Assembly: GCA_964569055.1 (NCBI GenBank)
Contig: CAZMSZ010000271.1
Span: forward strand, 1-10,534
Direction of reading: 5' to 3'
Length of the DNA stretch: 10,534 nt
DNA from: JAWLGW01 sp964569055
GTDB taxonomy: Bacteria; Planctomycetota; J058
Below are positions 1 to 10,534 of this stretch, one piece after another. Made by a program: the position numbers and the translations under genes. The notes below the pieces were generated by a model that did not search any database, was not told where the DNA came from, and was given only the letters and a program-made list of their open reading frames with translations. Numbering within the stretch: position 1 is the stretch's first letter; each line of letters starts with the position of its first letter.

Positions 1-14
1 GAGCGCTCAGCGGG

Positions 15-578
15 TCACGCCGCGCCGAACAGCTCGGGCAGCGGGATCGGCACCAGCACCAGGAGCGTGCTCATGTCGACGCGCTCGAGGCGCAGGTTCA
101 CCGTGGCCCCCGCCTCGAGCCGGACCCGGGCGTGGTCGGCGCTGGCCTCGAGCACGTGGCCGCGGTACTCGCTCCCGCTGTTGCTCCGCACCATGAAGGC
201 GTCGCCCGGCTGGAGGTCCCGGGCGCGGAACAGGAGCGAGAGGCGCTTGACCCGCTCGCGCGGGACTCGGCGGACGGCCCCGTGCCGGGTCCGGAGCGCC
301 ACCTCGGCCCGCTCGGCAAGCTCGAGCAGCGCGCCGCGCAGCCGCTCGGTGGCGGTCTCGACCAGGACCTCGTCGCCGGGAACGAGCCCGCGCTGCGCCT
401 CGCTCCGCGGCGCGAACGTGCTCCAGTCGATCCGATCGGGGTCCAGCCGCGCGATCCGCCCGTCGTCCAGACGCACGATCAGGCCGGTGCCCCCGTGCAC
501 GAAGGTGCAGGCGTAGCGCGAACCGCTGCGGCTCCGCACCGTAAAGGCCGCGCCGAAGCAGAGGGGTGGACGATCCAC
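15..578 (-). CDS. Hypothetical protein of three tandem ~50-residue repeats
   Basis: I do not recognise a named family. The product is 187 residues with no signal peptide or transmembrane helix, so it is probably cytoplasmic. It consists of three degenerate repeats at about residues 10-55, 68-117 and 125-173. Repeats 1 and 3 are clearly related: each opens F-x-V-R-S-x-S-G-S-x-Y and closes with R-[IV]-D-[WM]-S-T-[FL]. Repeat 2 is more diverged but keeps the PGD-type opening (GD at 68-69, as at 125-126) and an R-V-K-R-L-S-L-L close. The alternation of short hydrophobic strands suggests small SH3-like beta-barrels, which is inference. I chose the GTG at 576-578 because a GGGAGG motif lies 9 nt upstream. 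A GTG at 585-587 touches that motif directly, and a more distant ATG at 723-725 would add a low-complexity N-terminus outside the repeats. The gene is transcribed divergently from the FHA operon, so a shared regulatory region is possible. Confidence 0.75.
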   Translation of the reverse strand: MDRPPLCFGAAFTVRSRSGSRYACTFVHGGTGLIVRLDDGRIARLDPDRIDWSTFAPRSEAQRGLVPGDEVLVETATERLRGALLELAERAEVALRTRHGAVRRVPRERVKRLSLLFRARDLQPGDAFMVRSNSGSEYRGHVLEASADHARVRLEAGATVNLRLERVDMSTLLVLVPIPLPELFGAA

Positions 579-587
579 CGTGGTCAC

Positions 588-593
588 CCTCCC
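588..593 (-). promoter_or_regulatory. Ribosome binding site of the three-repeat gene
   Basis: On the minus strand this reads GGGAGG, a strong Shine-Dalgarno match. It lies 9 nt from the GTG at 576-578 but directly abuts the GTG at 585-587, so it favours the inner start. Confidence 0.55.
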
Positions 594-809
594 AGCGTAT
601 CGAGGTGCGCGGCCCCCTTCACCCCTCCAGTGGTCTGTTGCAGAATTCGGCAAGTGCGAGCCTGGTCGACGAGCGACCGCCGGCGCTCCTCGGTCGCGCT
701 TGCGCGCGCACGGCTCATCGGCCATGTTTCGTGGCGATCCATCCGTTCGGGAGGTTGGAGCGGAGACGTCAACTCTTCACACGCGCTGTCCGCCCCTCCT
801 CGCCCATGT

Positions 810-816
810 GGGGGAG
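810..816 (+). promoter_or_regulatory. Ribosome binding site of the FHA gene
   Basis: A GGGGGAG run ends 2 nt before the ATG at 819. The spacing is tight but usable if the 5' part of the run pairs with 16S rRNA. It supports this ATG over the many upstream open codons in the same frame. The ATG at 806 is out of frame. Confidence 0.45.
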
Positions 817-818
817 CC

Positions 819-1364
819 ATGACCAACGTCGAGCTCGAGCTCGAGGCCCACGGGTTCCACGCCGCGGAGTCGATCCGCGAGCGGCTGCTCCGCCTCGGGG
901 CGGAGGCGCTGGGGCACGACGCGCCGGCGCTCGTGGTGACCGAGGTCGCGCGGACCAAGACGCGCGACGCCGGCGAGGACCTCGACTACCGCAGCACCAT
1001 GGACTCGGGGGCCGCCGCCGACGGCGGCGGGAGCCCCAAGCTGTACCAGGGACGGGTGGCCTTCCTGGTCAAGCGCCCCGGCAACCCGTTCCCGCAGATG
1101 GTCTCGCTGGGCCGCGCGCGCAACTCGGACGTCGTGCTCGCGCTGGGGACGGTCAGCAAGGTGCAGTGCTACTTCATGCGCGACGCCGAGCAGTGGGTGA
1201 TCGTGGACCAGCGCTCCCGCAACGGCACGCACCACAACGGTCGGGCGCTCGTGCCGGGCGCGAAGACGCCCCTCGCGGACGGCGATCAGATCCGGTTCGG
1301 GGACGAGGTCACGGTCCGCTTCACCAGCCCGCAATCCCTGCTGGCGCAGCTCTCGTCGGCCTGA
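819..1364 (+). CDS. FHA-domain protein with an altered phosphopeptide-binding loop
   Basis: The product is 181 residues, with no signal peptide or membrane segment. It has a helical N-terminus (about 1-45), an acidic/Gly-rich linker (about 50-72) and one FHA domain (about 78-170). FHA domains bind phosphothreonine peptides and commonly act with Ser/Thr kinases. Visible landmarks are GR at 98-99, the SKVQCYF strand from S113, D130, the SRNGT loop at 133-137 and NG at 140-141. The usual S-[RK]-x-H is S113-K-V-Q116 here, so the conserved His is replaced by Gln. The Ser and the NGT loop, which contact the phosphothreonine and peptide, are kept, so binding may survive. The stop lies 10 nt before the kinase start. 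The two genes are almost certainly co-transcribed, and this protein is a plausible reader or substrate of that kinase (inference). Confidence 0.88.
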   Translation: MTNVELELEAHGFHAAESIRERLLRLGAEALGHDAPALVVTEVARTKTRDAGEDLDYRSTMDSGAAADGGGSPKLYQGRVAFLVKRPGNPFPQMVSLGRARNSDVVLALGTVSKVQCYFMRDAEQWVIVDQRSRNGTHHNGRALVPGAKTPLADGDQIRFGDEVTVRFTSPQSLLAQLSSA

Positions 1365-1374
1365 TCCAAACCTC

Positions 1375-5021
<3,647 letters not shown>

Positions 5022-5025
<4 letters not shown>

Positions 5026-6515
5026 TCGGGCGGGCGCCCCTCCTGCTGATCGCGGCGGCCGTAGGGCTGCTCGGAGCGACGGGCTGCTCCGCCATTCCGG
5101 CGGGCGCGCCGCCGGCGGCGGTAGCGGGCGCCCCGCGCGCGCCGCTCGCGCTGCGGGCCGCCGTGGCGCTGCCGCGCCTGGCGCTCGCCGCGGACGAGGA
5201 GCCCAAGGAGTACCGCGCCGGCGAGGTGCTCGACGCCCACGACGTCGGCGGCGCCGTCGCGGCGTGGCTCGAGGCGAGCGCCCTGTTCGCGCGCGCGCGC
5301 GCCTCGGACGCGGACGAGCCCGAGGCGCTCGAGCAGGAGACGTGGCGCGAGGGCGAGGACCTCGTGATCGAGCTCGAGCTGCGGGAGCTCCGCACCGTGT
5401 TCGACGGGCACAACGCCTGGTGGATCCCGAACATCATCAACTGGCTGTGGTGGATGGTCCCGGCCTGGTTCGTGGCCACCGAGGAGTACTCGCTGGGGTT
5501 CGAGGCCGAGCTGGTGGCGCGCAGCGCCGCCACTCAGGCGGTCCTCCACCGGGCCCGCCTCCCCGTGCGGGTCGAGGGCACGTTCGACGAGTTCGACCGC
5601 GGCTGGCAGTTCTTCGGCTTCATCGCGCCGCGCAACGACGGCGACAACTGGCGTCAGATCGGCCGAGCCCTGGCGCCCGCGGCCGCCTCGGCGCTCGGGC
5701 GGGCCGTGGCCGAGGAGCTGTGCCGCGCGCTGCCCGCGGCGCTCGCGGCCGAGGCGGCGCGCGAGCGGCTGGTCAAGACCCTGGCGCTGGTCGTGGGGAT
5801 CAGCCACTACGAGGACGCCCACGCGCTCCCCCCGCTCCCGTTCGCGGCGCGGGACGCCGACGCGGTGAGGCGCGCGCTCCAGGAAGGGTTGGGGCTGAGC
5901 GCCCTGCACGTGACGAGCCTGTCGGGGAGCCGCGCCACGCGGGCGGCGCTCGAGGAGACCCTCGCCGACTGGCGCGAGCGGCTCCGCGAGGGCGACCGGG
6001 TGATCGTGTACTTCGCGGGCTACGGCACGCGGGGCGAGGGGGGCCGCCCGCAGCTGCTGCTGTACGAGGCCGACGGCGCCGGCCGCGGCGCGCTCTGGCT
6101 CGACGAGCTGGCGCGCGGCCTCGGGGGGCTCCCCGCGCGCTCGCTCGTCGTGCTCGACACCAGCTTCGACGGGCGCGGGCGCTCCGTTCCGGGCGCGCCG
6201 ATCGAGGACCCCGCGGGCGACCTCGCCGCGTTCGAGGCCGCCGGGGTGGCGGCCATGCTCGCGACGTCGGCGGACGCGCCGCTGCGGGCGCCGGAGGCGG
6301 TGGGCGCCAGCCTGTTCGGGCACCACTTCGCCGCCGGCCTGGGCGGCAAGGCCGACCGCGACCTGGACGGGCGGCTGAGCGTCGCCGAGCTGTTCGGCGA
6401 GGTCGCGGACCGGACGGTCGCCGACAGCTCGTACCTCGGCCCCGCTCAATGGCCGCGCGCGGCCGCGCTCGAGGGCGGGCTCACGTTCGAGCTGTCGGGG
6501 AGGGAGACGAAGTGA
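5022..6515 (+). CDS. Lipoprotein with caspase-fold (peptidase C14-like) domain lacking the catalytic dyad
   Basis: The product is 497 residues. Residues 1-22 form a lipoprotein signal peptide with a hydrophobic core and lipobox ATGC, giving lipidated C22, so it should be anchored outside the cytoplasmic membrane. An unrecognised region (about 50-250) contains a striking aromatic stretch from N131 to F150 with six Trp. The caspase-like domain covers about 250-497: LALVVGISHY from 254, an RDAD helix, VIVYFAGYG and VVLDTSFDGRGR. In the family these last two are normally GHG and D[AT]C[FH]SG, so His is Tyr334 and Cys is Ser381. The domain contains no Cys, so proteolysis is not expected. Near the end, 445-456 match an EF-hand loop (D-x-D-x-D-G, E at position 12). 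The GTG start overlaps the kinase stop by 4 nt (GTGA) with no obvious Shine-Dalgarno of its own, consistent with coupled translation. The partner and function are unknown. Confidence 0.85.
6497..6506 (+). promoter_or_regulatory. Ribosome binding site of the FG-GAP lipoprotein gene
   Basis: A GGGGAGGGAG run inside the 3' end of the caspase-like gene places GGAGG (6499-6503) 8 nt before the GTG at 6512. This is the strongest Shine-Dalgarno in the operon. It decides the start and implies high or independent re-initiation for the last gene. Confidence 0.7.
6512..6515 (+). other. GTGA stop/start overlap, caspase-like to FG-GAP gene
   Basis: The caspase-like stop TGA (6513-6515) overlaps the GTG start (6512-6514) exactly as at the previous junction, supporting one polycistronic unit. 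Confidence 0.8.
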
Positions 6516-9500
6516 CCGCTGCGCGTCGTTGGCCACGCCGCCTCGCGGCGGTCGCGCTCGTCGCCCTGACGTTCGCCGCGTCGGGCTGCGGGGTCTCGGG
6601 GCTGACCGCGGCGCTGATCGCCACCCAGCGCGACGGGGGCGGCGGCCCCAGCCCGCCCCGGGTGGAGGCGGTCAGCCCCGCGGCGGTCTCGCACGGCGGC
6701 GGGGCCACGGTCACGATCACCGGCGCCAACTTCCCCGGCGACGCGACCGTCACGATCGCAGGGCAGCTGGCGAGCGACGTGGTGGTGGGCGGGAGCGGGC
6801 GGCTGACCTGCACGGCGCCCCAGGCCGGCGTGGTCGGGCCGGTGGACGTCACCGTGACGAGCCCGCGTGGCGGGTCCGACACGCTCTCCGGCGCGCTGGC
6901 CTACACCAACGCCGCGCCGTCCGCCGCGTTCGCGGCGCTCGGCAGCCCGCAGTCGCAGAACGTGGTGGTGGAGCTCGTCCTGAGCGACCCCGAGGCCGAC
7001 CCCGTCGACCTCGAGCTCGAGGTCTCGGTCGACGGGGGCGGGAGCTTCTCCGCGATCCCGTCCGCCGACATCGTGACCGGCGGGCTGACCGAGGTCCCCA
7101 CGAGCGCCGGCGGGCGCGCCCACCGGTTCACCTGGGACTCGCGGGGGCTGTTCCCGACCACGGACGCGGCGAGCGTGGTGCTGCGCGCCCTGCCGCTCGA
7201 CACCACCGACGGGCAGCAGGGCGCCCCGGCGCTCTCGACGGCGTTCGCGCTCGCGAACAACGCCGACGTCGAGGTCGAGCTGGTGCAGCCGGGGACCGAC
7301 GCGTTCAGCGTGGCGCTGCAGTACACGATCACCGACGCCGACGCGGGAGACCCCGTCGCCGTGACGGCGCTGACCTGGCGCGACGCGCGCACCGGCGCGA
7401 GCGGTCCGATCACGATCAAGTCGGGCCAGGGGGTGGGCCCCGCGCCGTCCTCGCCGGGAGGCGCGCGGGTGCGCACCACCTGGGACTCCTTCGCCGACCT
7501 CGGCCACGGGAACAACAAGCTGGTCGAGGTGTCGGTGACCGTGAGCGACGGCACCCACACCGCCACGGCGAGCAGCGCCCCGTTCTTCGTCAGCAACGGC
7601 CCCGTCAGCGACCAGACGATCCTCGCCTCCGAGGTCACGGTCCGCGCCGCGACGCTCGGCGACTTCGAGAGCGAGCTGCGACGCCTCGAGCTCGACGGCG
7701 TGAGCGGCGCGTTCGCGCCCGGCGAGACGATCACCGGCAGCGTCAGCGGCACGACGGCGCGGGTCGTCGAGGCCGGGGACGACTACCTCCTGGTCGAGGG
7801 CGAGAGCGGGTTCTTCGACCTCGCGAGCCCGGACGTGCTGAGCAACGGCGCCGGCGCGACGGCCACGCTCCGGGCCCAGGCGGGCTACCCGCCGCGGGTG
7901 GAGCTGCTCGCGACCACGCCGGGCGGGACGTCCCAGGTCGCGCGCTACGCCAACACCGGTCGCGCGCTCGACCGCGCCGAGCTCCTCACCCTGCCCGACC
8001 TGCCCGATCCGGGGAGCGGCGGGAGCAACCACTTCGACGAGACGCTGCCCCGAGCCAGCCGGTCCGCCGTGATCGACGCCAACGGCGACGGGCTCGGGGA
8101 CGTGGTGATCGCGAGCTCGCGCTACGCCTTCTTCAACGCCGACGAGCTCCTCTCGGGCCTGCCCACCGTGCTGGCGCAGGCCGGCGCGGACGCCGGGGCC
8201 GGGTTCGCCGACGTCGTCGCGCACCAGCGCGCGATCGCGCTGCTCCAGCGCGCCGGCGAGCTGCAGGTCCCCGCCGCGACCGAGTGGGTCACCACCCAGG
8301 CCGCGATCGACGCCATGGCGCCGCACGTCCCCCTGGGCGGCCCGACCGGCTACCCGCCCGCCGCGAGCGGCGACCCCTCGCTCGACAACGTCGGCTGGTT
8401 CGTGCAGGACCTGGTCGCCGCCGAGCTCGACCCGCCGGGCGCGCCCGGCCACGGGCAGGAGGACCTCGTGATCCTCCACGGCCTGCGGCAGCTCGGCGAC
8501 ACGCTCGCGACCGGCGGGGTCGACCGCCAGAGCGCGATCACCCTGCGCATGGCGAACCTCGCCAGCGCCTCCCCGGCCCTCGTCCTCAGCTCGACGCCGG
8601 TCTACCTCGACCCGACCGACATGGGCCAGCTCGCCACCCAGTGCGCCGTGGCCGACGTGACCAGCAGCGCGCACGTGGGAGGCTCGGCGCTCGGCGCGCC
8701 GATCGCGGAGGGGCTCCCCGACATCGTGGTGTGCAACAGCGGCGACGCGTCGCTCACCTTCTACCTGCAGCTCTGGCCGGCCCACGTCTCCGGCAACCCG
8801 TTCACCGGCGGGACCACCGAGGCGCTCCCCACGTTCACCAGCGTCAACGTCCCGTTCGCGTCGCTCGGCTTGCCGGCGGGCGACCTGCGAGGGCTCGCGC
8901 TCGGCGACCTCAACGGCGATGGCGCGGACGACCTGATCGTGAGCACTCAGCTCTCGCGGCTGGTGCTGGTGTTCGTGCACGACCCGGGCACGACCGACCC
9001 GGGCTCGCTCAACGTCCTCACCGGCGGGTTGGTCCCGCTCCGTCTGGCCGGCACGCTCGAGCTCCCCGAGGTGCTCGCCGGCCGGCCGGCGCTGGGTGAC
9101 ATGACGGGCGACGGGCTGGCCGACGTGCTGGTGCCCTCCGCGCTGAGCAACGAGCTGTTGATCCACGCCGTGGCGGGCCTCGAGGCGCCGGCGCCCCCCG
9201 CCACGACGACGCCGACCCCGCGCTTCGGCTCGAGCGGGTTCGACGGCGACCCGACCCAGTTCACGAGCGAGTTCGAGCCCGAGGAGGTGCTGGTGGGCGA
9301 CCTCGACGGTGATCGTCGGCTCGACGTGGTGGTCGCGTGTCGGCTCAGCGAGGACTTCTCGATCTATCACCAGATCGCGCCCGGCACCCTGGACCGGTTC
9401 GTGCCGGTCGCGACCGGGACCACGCCGCTGCTGCTCGCGACCGGCGACGTGACCGGGGACGGCGAGGTCGACGTCGTGGTCCCGGTCGGCGGAGAGACCG

Positions 9501-10483
9501 CGCTGCACGTGTTCTCGCGCGACCCCGACCGGCTGCTGACGCGCGTCGCGGCCTACGACCTGGCGTTCCCCGACCCCGACCCCTCACTCCCGTTCGCGGC
9601 CGCCGTGGGCGATATCGACGGGGACGGGCAGGCCGACGACATCGCCGTGTCGCTCGAGATCGCCGTCACCGGCGGCGGGACGGCGGTGCCGGCCATGGCC
9701 TGGATCGCGGGGGGACCGCTGGCCCCAGGCCTCGCCGACGTCCGGGCCGGCAACGGCGCGCCGATCGGGTTCGGGGTGGCGATCGGCGACTTCATAGGCG
9801 GCGACGGCCTGCCCGACGTGGCGCTCGGGGTGCTCGGAGGGGGGATCGACCTGTGGGCGGGGACTCCGGGGGGGACCCTCCAGGTCGGGCCGCCCGTGAC
9901 GCGGGCCGTGAACGGGGGCGCGACCTTCCTCCAGGCGCTCGACCTGGACGCCGACGGCGCGCTCGACCTCGTCACCGGCTCGGGATCGCAGAACGCGCAG
10001 GTGCTCTACGGCGACCTCGGCACGGGGGAGCTCGCGCTCACCCCGGCCACGATCCCGACCCGAGACCTGGCCGAGACCCTGGCCGTGGCGCTGGGCGACC
10101 TCGGCCAAGGACCGCTGCCGGACCTGGTGGTGACCGGCTTCACCGAGTCGGAGGCGGCCGTGTTCTACCAGGTCGCGCCGCGCAGCTTCGTCGGCGTCCG
10201 CCTGCAGACCGGGCGCCAACCCGGCCAGCCGGTGATCGGCGACCTCGACGGGGACGGGCTGAACGACGTCGCGATCCCCTGGAACAGCGAGAACCAGGTG
10301 GCGGTCTACCTCCAGGACCCGACGGCGCCCACGCGGGAGGAGAACCTGCTCCCCCCCGCCACCTACGCGACCGCCACCGCGCCGTTCGGCGCCGCGATCG
10401 TCGACGTGGACGGCGACGGCCTCCTCGACCTCGTGGTCTCGGCGCGGGGGGCGAACTCGCTCAACGTGTTCTTGCAGCGGTAG
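6512..10483 (+). CDS. Large lipoprotein with IPT/TIG, Ig-like and FG-GAP beta-propeller repeats
   Basis: The product is 1323 residues. A lipoprotein signal peptide (WPRRLAAVALVALTFAASGC) gives lipidated C26 and predicts an envelope or surface location. Domains in order: IPT/TIG fold (51-133, with VSPAAVSHGGGATVTITGANF); two related Ig-like units (about 134-249 and 251-364) sharing a TWDS motif at W208 and W324; a beta-rich module with GETITG and SG-T/A-A motifs (about 383-456); then about 13 FG-GAP/VCBS-type blades (about 515-1323) with D-x-[DN]-G-D-G-x-x-D calcium-loop motifs. FG-GAP propellers of the integrin type mediate binding, so an adhesion or ligand-binding role is likely. No enzyme motif or sorting signal is visible. 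The GTG start overlaps the previous stop by 4 nt (GTGA) and has a strong Shine-Dalgarno. The next nearest relatives could be FG-GAP repeat proteins of Planctomycetota; the exact ligand cannot be inferred. Confidence 0.9.
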   Translation: MTAARRWPRRLAAVALVALTFAASGCGVSGLTAALIATQRDGGGGPSPPRVEAVSPAAVSHGGGATVTITGANFPGDATVTIAGQLASDVVVGGSGRLTCTAPQAGVVGPVDVTVTSPRGGSDTLSGALAYTNAAPSAAFAALGSPQSQNVVVELVLSDPEADPVDLELEVSVDGGGSFSAIPSADIVTGGLTEVPTSAGGRAHRFTWDSRGLFPTTDAASVVLRALPLDTTDGQQGAPALSTAFALANNADVEVELVQPGTDAFSVALQYTITDADAGDPVAVTALTWRDARTGASGPITIKSGQGVGPAPSSPGGARVRTTWDSFADLGHGNNKLVEVSVTVSDGTHTATASSAPFFVSNGPVSDQTILASEVTVRAATLGDFESELRRLELDGVSGAFAPGETITGSVSGTTARVVEAGDDYLLVEGESGFFDLASPDVLSNGAGATATLRAQAGYPPRVELLATTPGGTSQVARYANTGRALDRAELLTLPDLPDPGSGGSNHFDETLPRASRSAVIDANGDGLGDVVIASSRYAFFNADELLSGLPTVLAQAGADAGAGFADVVAHQRAIALLQRAGELQVPAATEWVTTQAAIDAMAPHVPLGGPTGYPPAASGDPSLDNVGWFVQDLVAAELDPPGAPGHGQEDLVILHGLRQLGDTLATGGVDRQSAITLRMANLASASPALVLSSTPVYLDPTDMGQLATQCAVADVTSSAHVGGSALGAPIAEGLPDIVVCNSGDASLTFYLQLWPAHVSGNPFTGGTTEALPTFTSVNVPFASLGLPAGDLRGLALGDLNGDGADDLIVSTQLSRLVLVFVHDPGTTDPGSLNVLTGGLVPLRLAGTLELPEVLAGRPALGDMTGDGLADVLVPSALSNELLIHAVAGLEAPAPPATTTPTPRFGSSGFDGDPTQFTSEFEPEEVLVGDLDGDRRLDVVVACRLSEDFSIYHQIAPGTLDRFVPVATGTTPLLLATGDVTGDGEVDVVVPVGGETALHVFSRDPDRLLTRVAAYDLAFPDPDPSLPFAAAVGDIDGDGQADDIAVSLEIAVTGGGTAVPAMAWIAGGPLAPGLADVRAGNGAPIGFGVAIGDFIGGDGLPDVALGVLGGGIDLWAGTPGGTLQVGPPVTRAVNGGATFLQALDLDADGALDLVTGSGSQNAQVLYGDLGTGELALTPATIPTRDLAETLAVALGDLGQGPLPDLVVTGFTESEAAVFYQVAPRSFVGVRLQTGRQPGQPVIGDLDGDGLNDVAIPWNSENQVAVYLQDPTAPTREENLLPPATYATATAPFGAAIVDVDGDGLLDLVVSARGANSLNVFLQR
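8060..10480 (+). repeat. About 13 FG-GAP/VCBS blades in the lipoprotein
   Basis: Well-formed calcium-loop blades include ANGDGLGD (D522), LNGDGADD (D799), MTGDGLAD, LDGDRRLD, VTGDGEVD, IDGDGQAD, LDGDGLND and VDGDGLLD (D1298). Degenerate blades include PGHGQED, AEGLPD, FIGGDGLPD, LDADGALD and LGQGPLPD. Each is followed by a hydrophobic strand of the DVVV type and a V-F-[LVH]-type strand about 10-15 residues later. Thirteen recognisable blades plus a possible missed one could form two seven-bladed propellers (inference). The repeats are diverged at DNA level, so this is old duplication. Confidence 0.85.
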
Positions 10484-10534
10484 CGCCGCGCGGGCGAAGT
10501 CCCTTGGAGTAGACGCGCGTACGCCGACGTGCCG
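10484..10534. other. Downstream flank with no recognisable feature
   Basis: Fifty-one bases after the lipoprotein stop to the window end. I see no stem followed by a T-run and no clear gene start, so where the operon terminates cannot be told from this window. Confidence 0.5.

Larger units (their letters stand above)
579..818. promoter_or_regulatory. Divergent intergenic region, presumed to hold both promoters
   Basis: This 240-bp stretch separates the minus-strand three-repeat gene from the plus-strand FHA-kinase operon, so promoters for both directions should lie here. It contains the least GC-rich patches nearby, around 640-655 and 765-780. I could not identify a convincing -35/-10 pair, operator or riboswitch. 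A 7-bp inverted repeat (673-679 with 691-697) and a 10-bp GC palindrome (701-710) are present but could be chance in DNA of this composition. Confidence 0.4.

Noticed and set aside
673..697. 7-bp inverted repeat (GCGACCG / CGGTCGC) in the intergenic region
   Set aside because: A short GC stem with an 11-nt loop and no T-run. It is expected by chance in 240 bp of such GC-rich DNA, so I do not call an operator or terminator.
701..710. Perfect 10-bp palindrome TGCGCGCGCA
   Set aside because: Alternating CG runs occur throughout this GC-rich window (for example 3505-3515 and 5290-5300), so this is not distinctive.
579..725. N-terminal extension of the minus-strand three-repeat protein from the ATG at 723-725
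   Set aside because: The extra 49 residues are Arg/Pro/Gly-rich with no repeat similarity, and the GGGAGG site points to the GTG at 576-578.
132..818. N-terminal extension of the FHA frame
   Set aside because: The open frame runs far upstream but overlaps the divergent three-repeat gene and encodes disordered sequence. The ATG at 819 has a purine-rich ribosome site and begins sensible protein.
6446..9508. Thousand-codon open frame antisense to the lipoprotein gene
   Set aside because: It is a composition shadow: low-complexity Arg/Gly/Val-rich translation and no start context, while the plus strand encodes ordered FG-GAP repeats.

Overview
This window is very GC-rich bacterial DNA with a 100-N scaffold gap, so it comes from a draft or metagenome-derived assembly. 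The gene content is a Ser/Thr kinase fused to a formylglycine-generating-enzyme (FGE/SUMF1)-like domain, an FHA protein, a caspase-fold lipoprotein and a large FG-GAP lipoprotein. That mix fits GC-rich Planctomycetota or Myxococcota-like lineages best. No rRNA or single-copy marker is present, so the assignment is weak. Four of the five genes appear to start with GTG.

Layout. Positions 15-578 (minus strand) encode a 187-residue protein of unknown function made of three degenerate repeats of about 50 residues. A 240-bp divergent intergenic region follows (579-818). Four genes then run on the plus strand as one apparent operon: an FHA-domain protein (819-1364), a membrane-spanning kinase with a C-terminal SUMF1-like domain (1375-5025, interrupted by the gap at 1597-1696), a caspase-fold lipoprotein (5022-6515), and an IPT/TIG plus FG-GAP beta-propeller lipoprotein (6512-10483). 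The FHA stop and kinase start are 10 nt apart. The next two junctions are both 4-nt GTGA overlaps, which suggests translational coupling. The last 51 bases hold nothing I can recognise.

How the parts may work together (inference). The kinase catalytic domain should be cytoplasmic and has all its key residues. A single transmembrane helix puts its coiled-coil/TPR-like region and SUMF1-like domain outside the cytoplasm, where both downstream lipoproteins should also sit. The FHA protein has no signal peptide and could read phosphothreonine made by the kinase in the cytoplasm. Several catalytic-looking modules have lost their chemistry: the caspase-like domain has Tyr and Ser where the His/Cys dyad should be and contains no cysteine at all, and the SUMF1-like domain lacks the FGE active-site cysteines. 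I read the cluster as a candidate envelope sensing/signalling module built from binding-only versions of enzyme folds. The function is not established.
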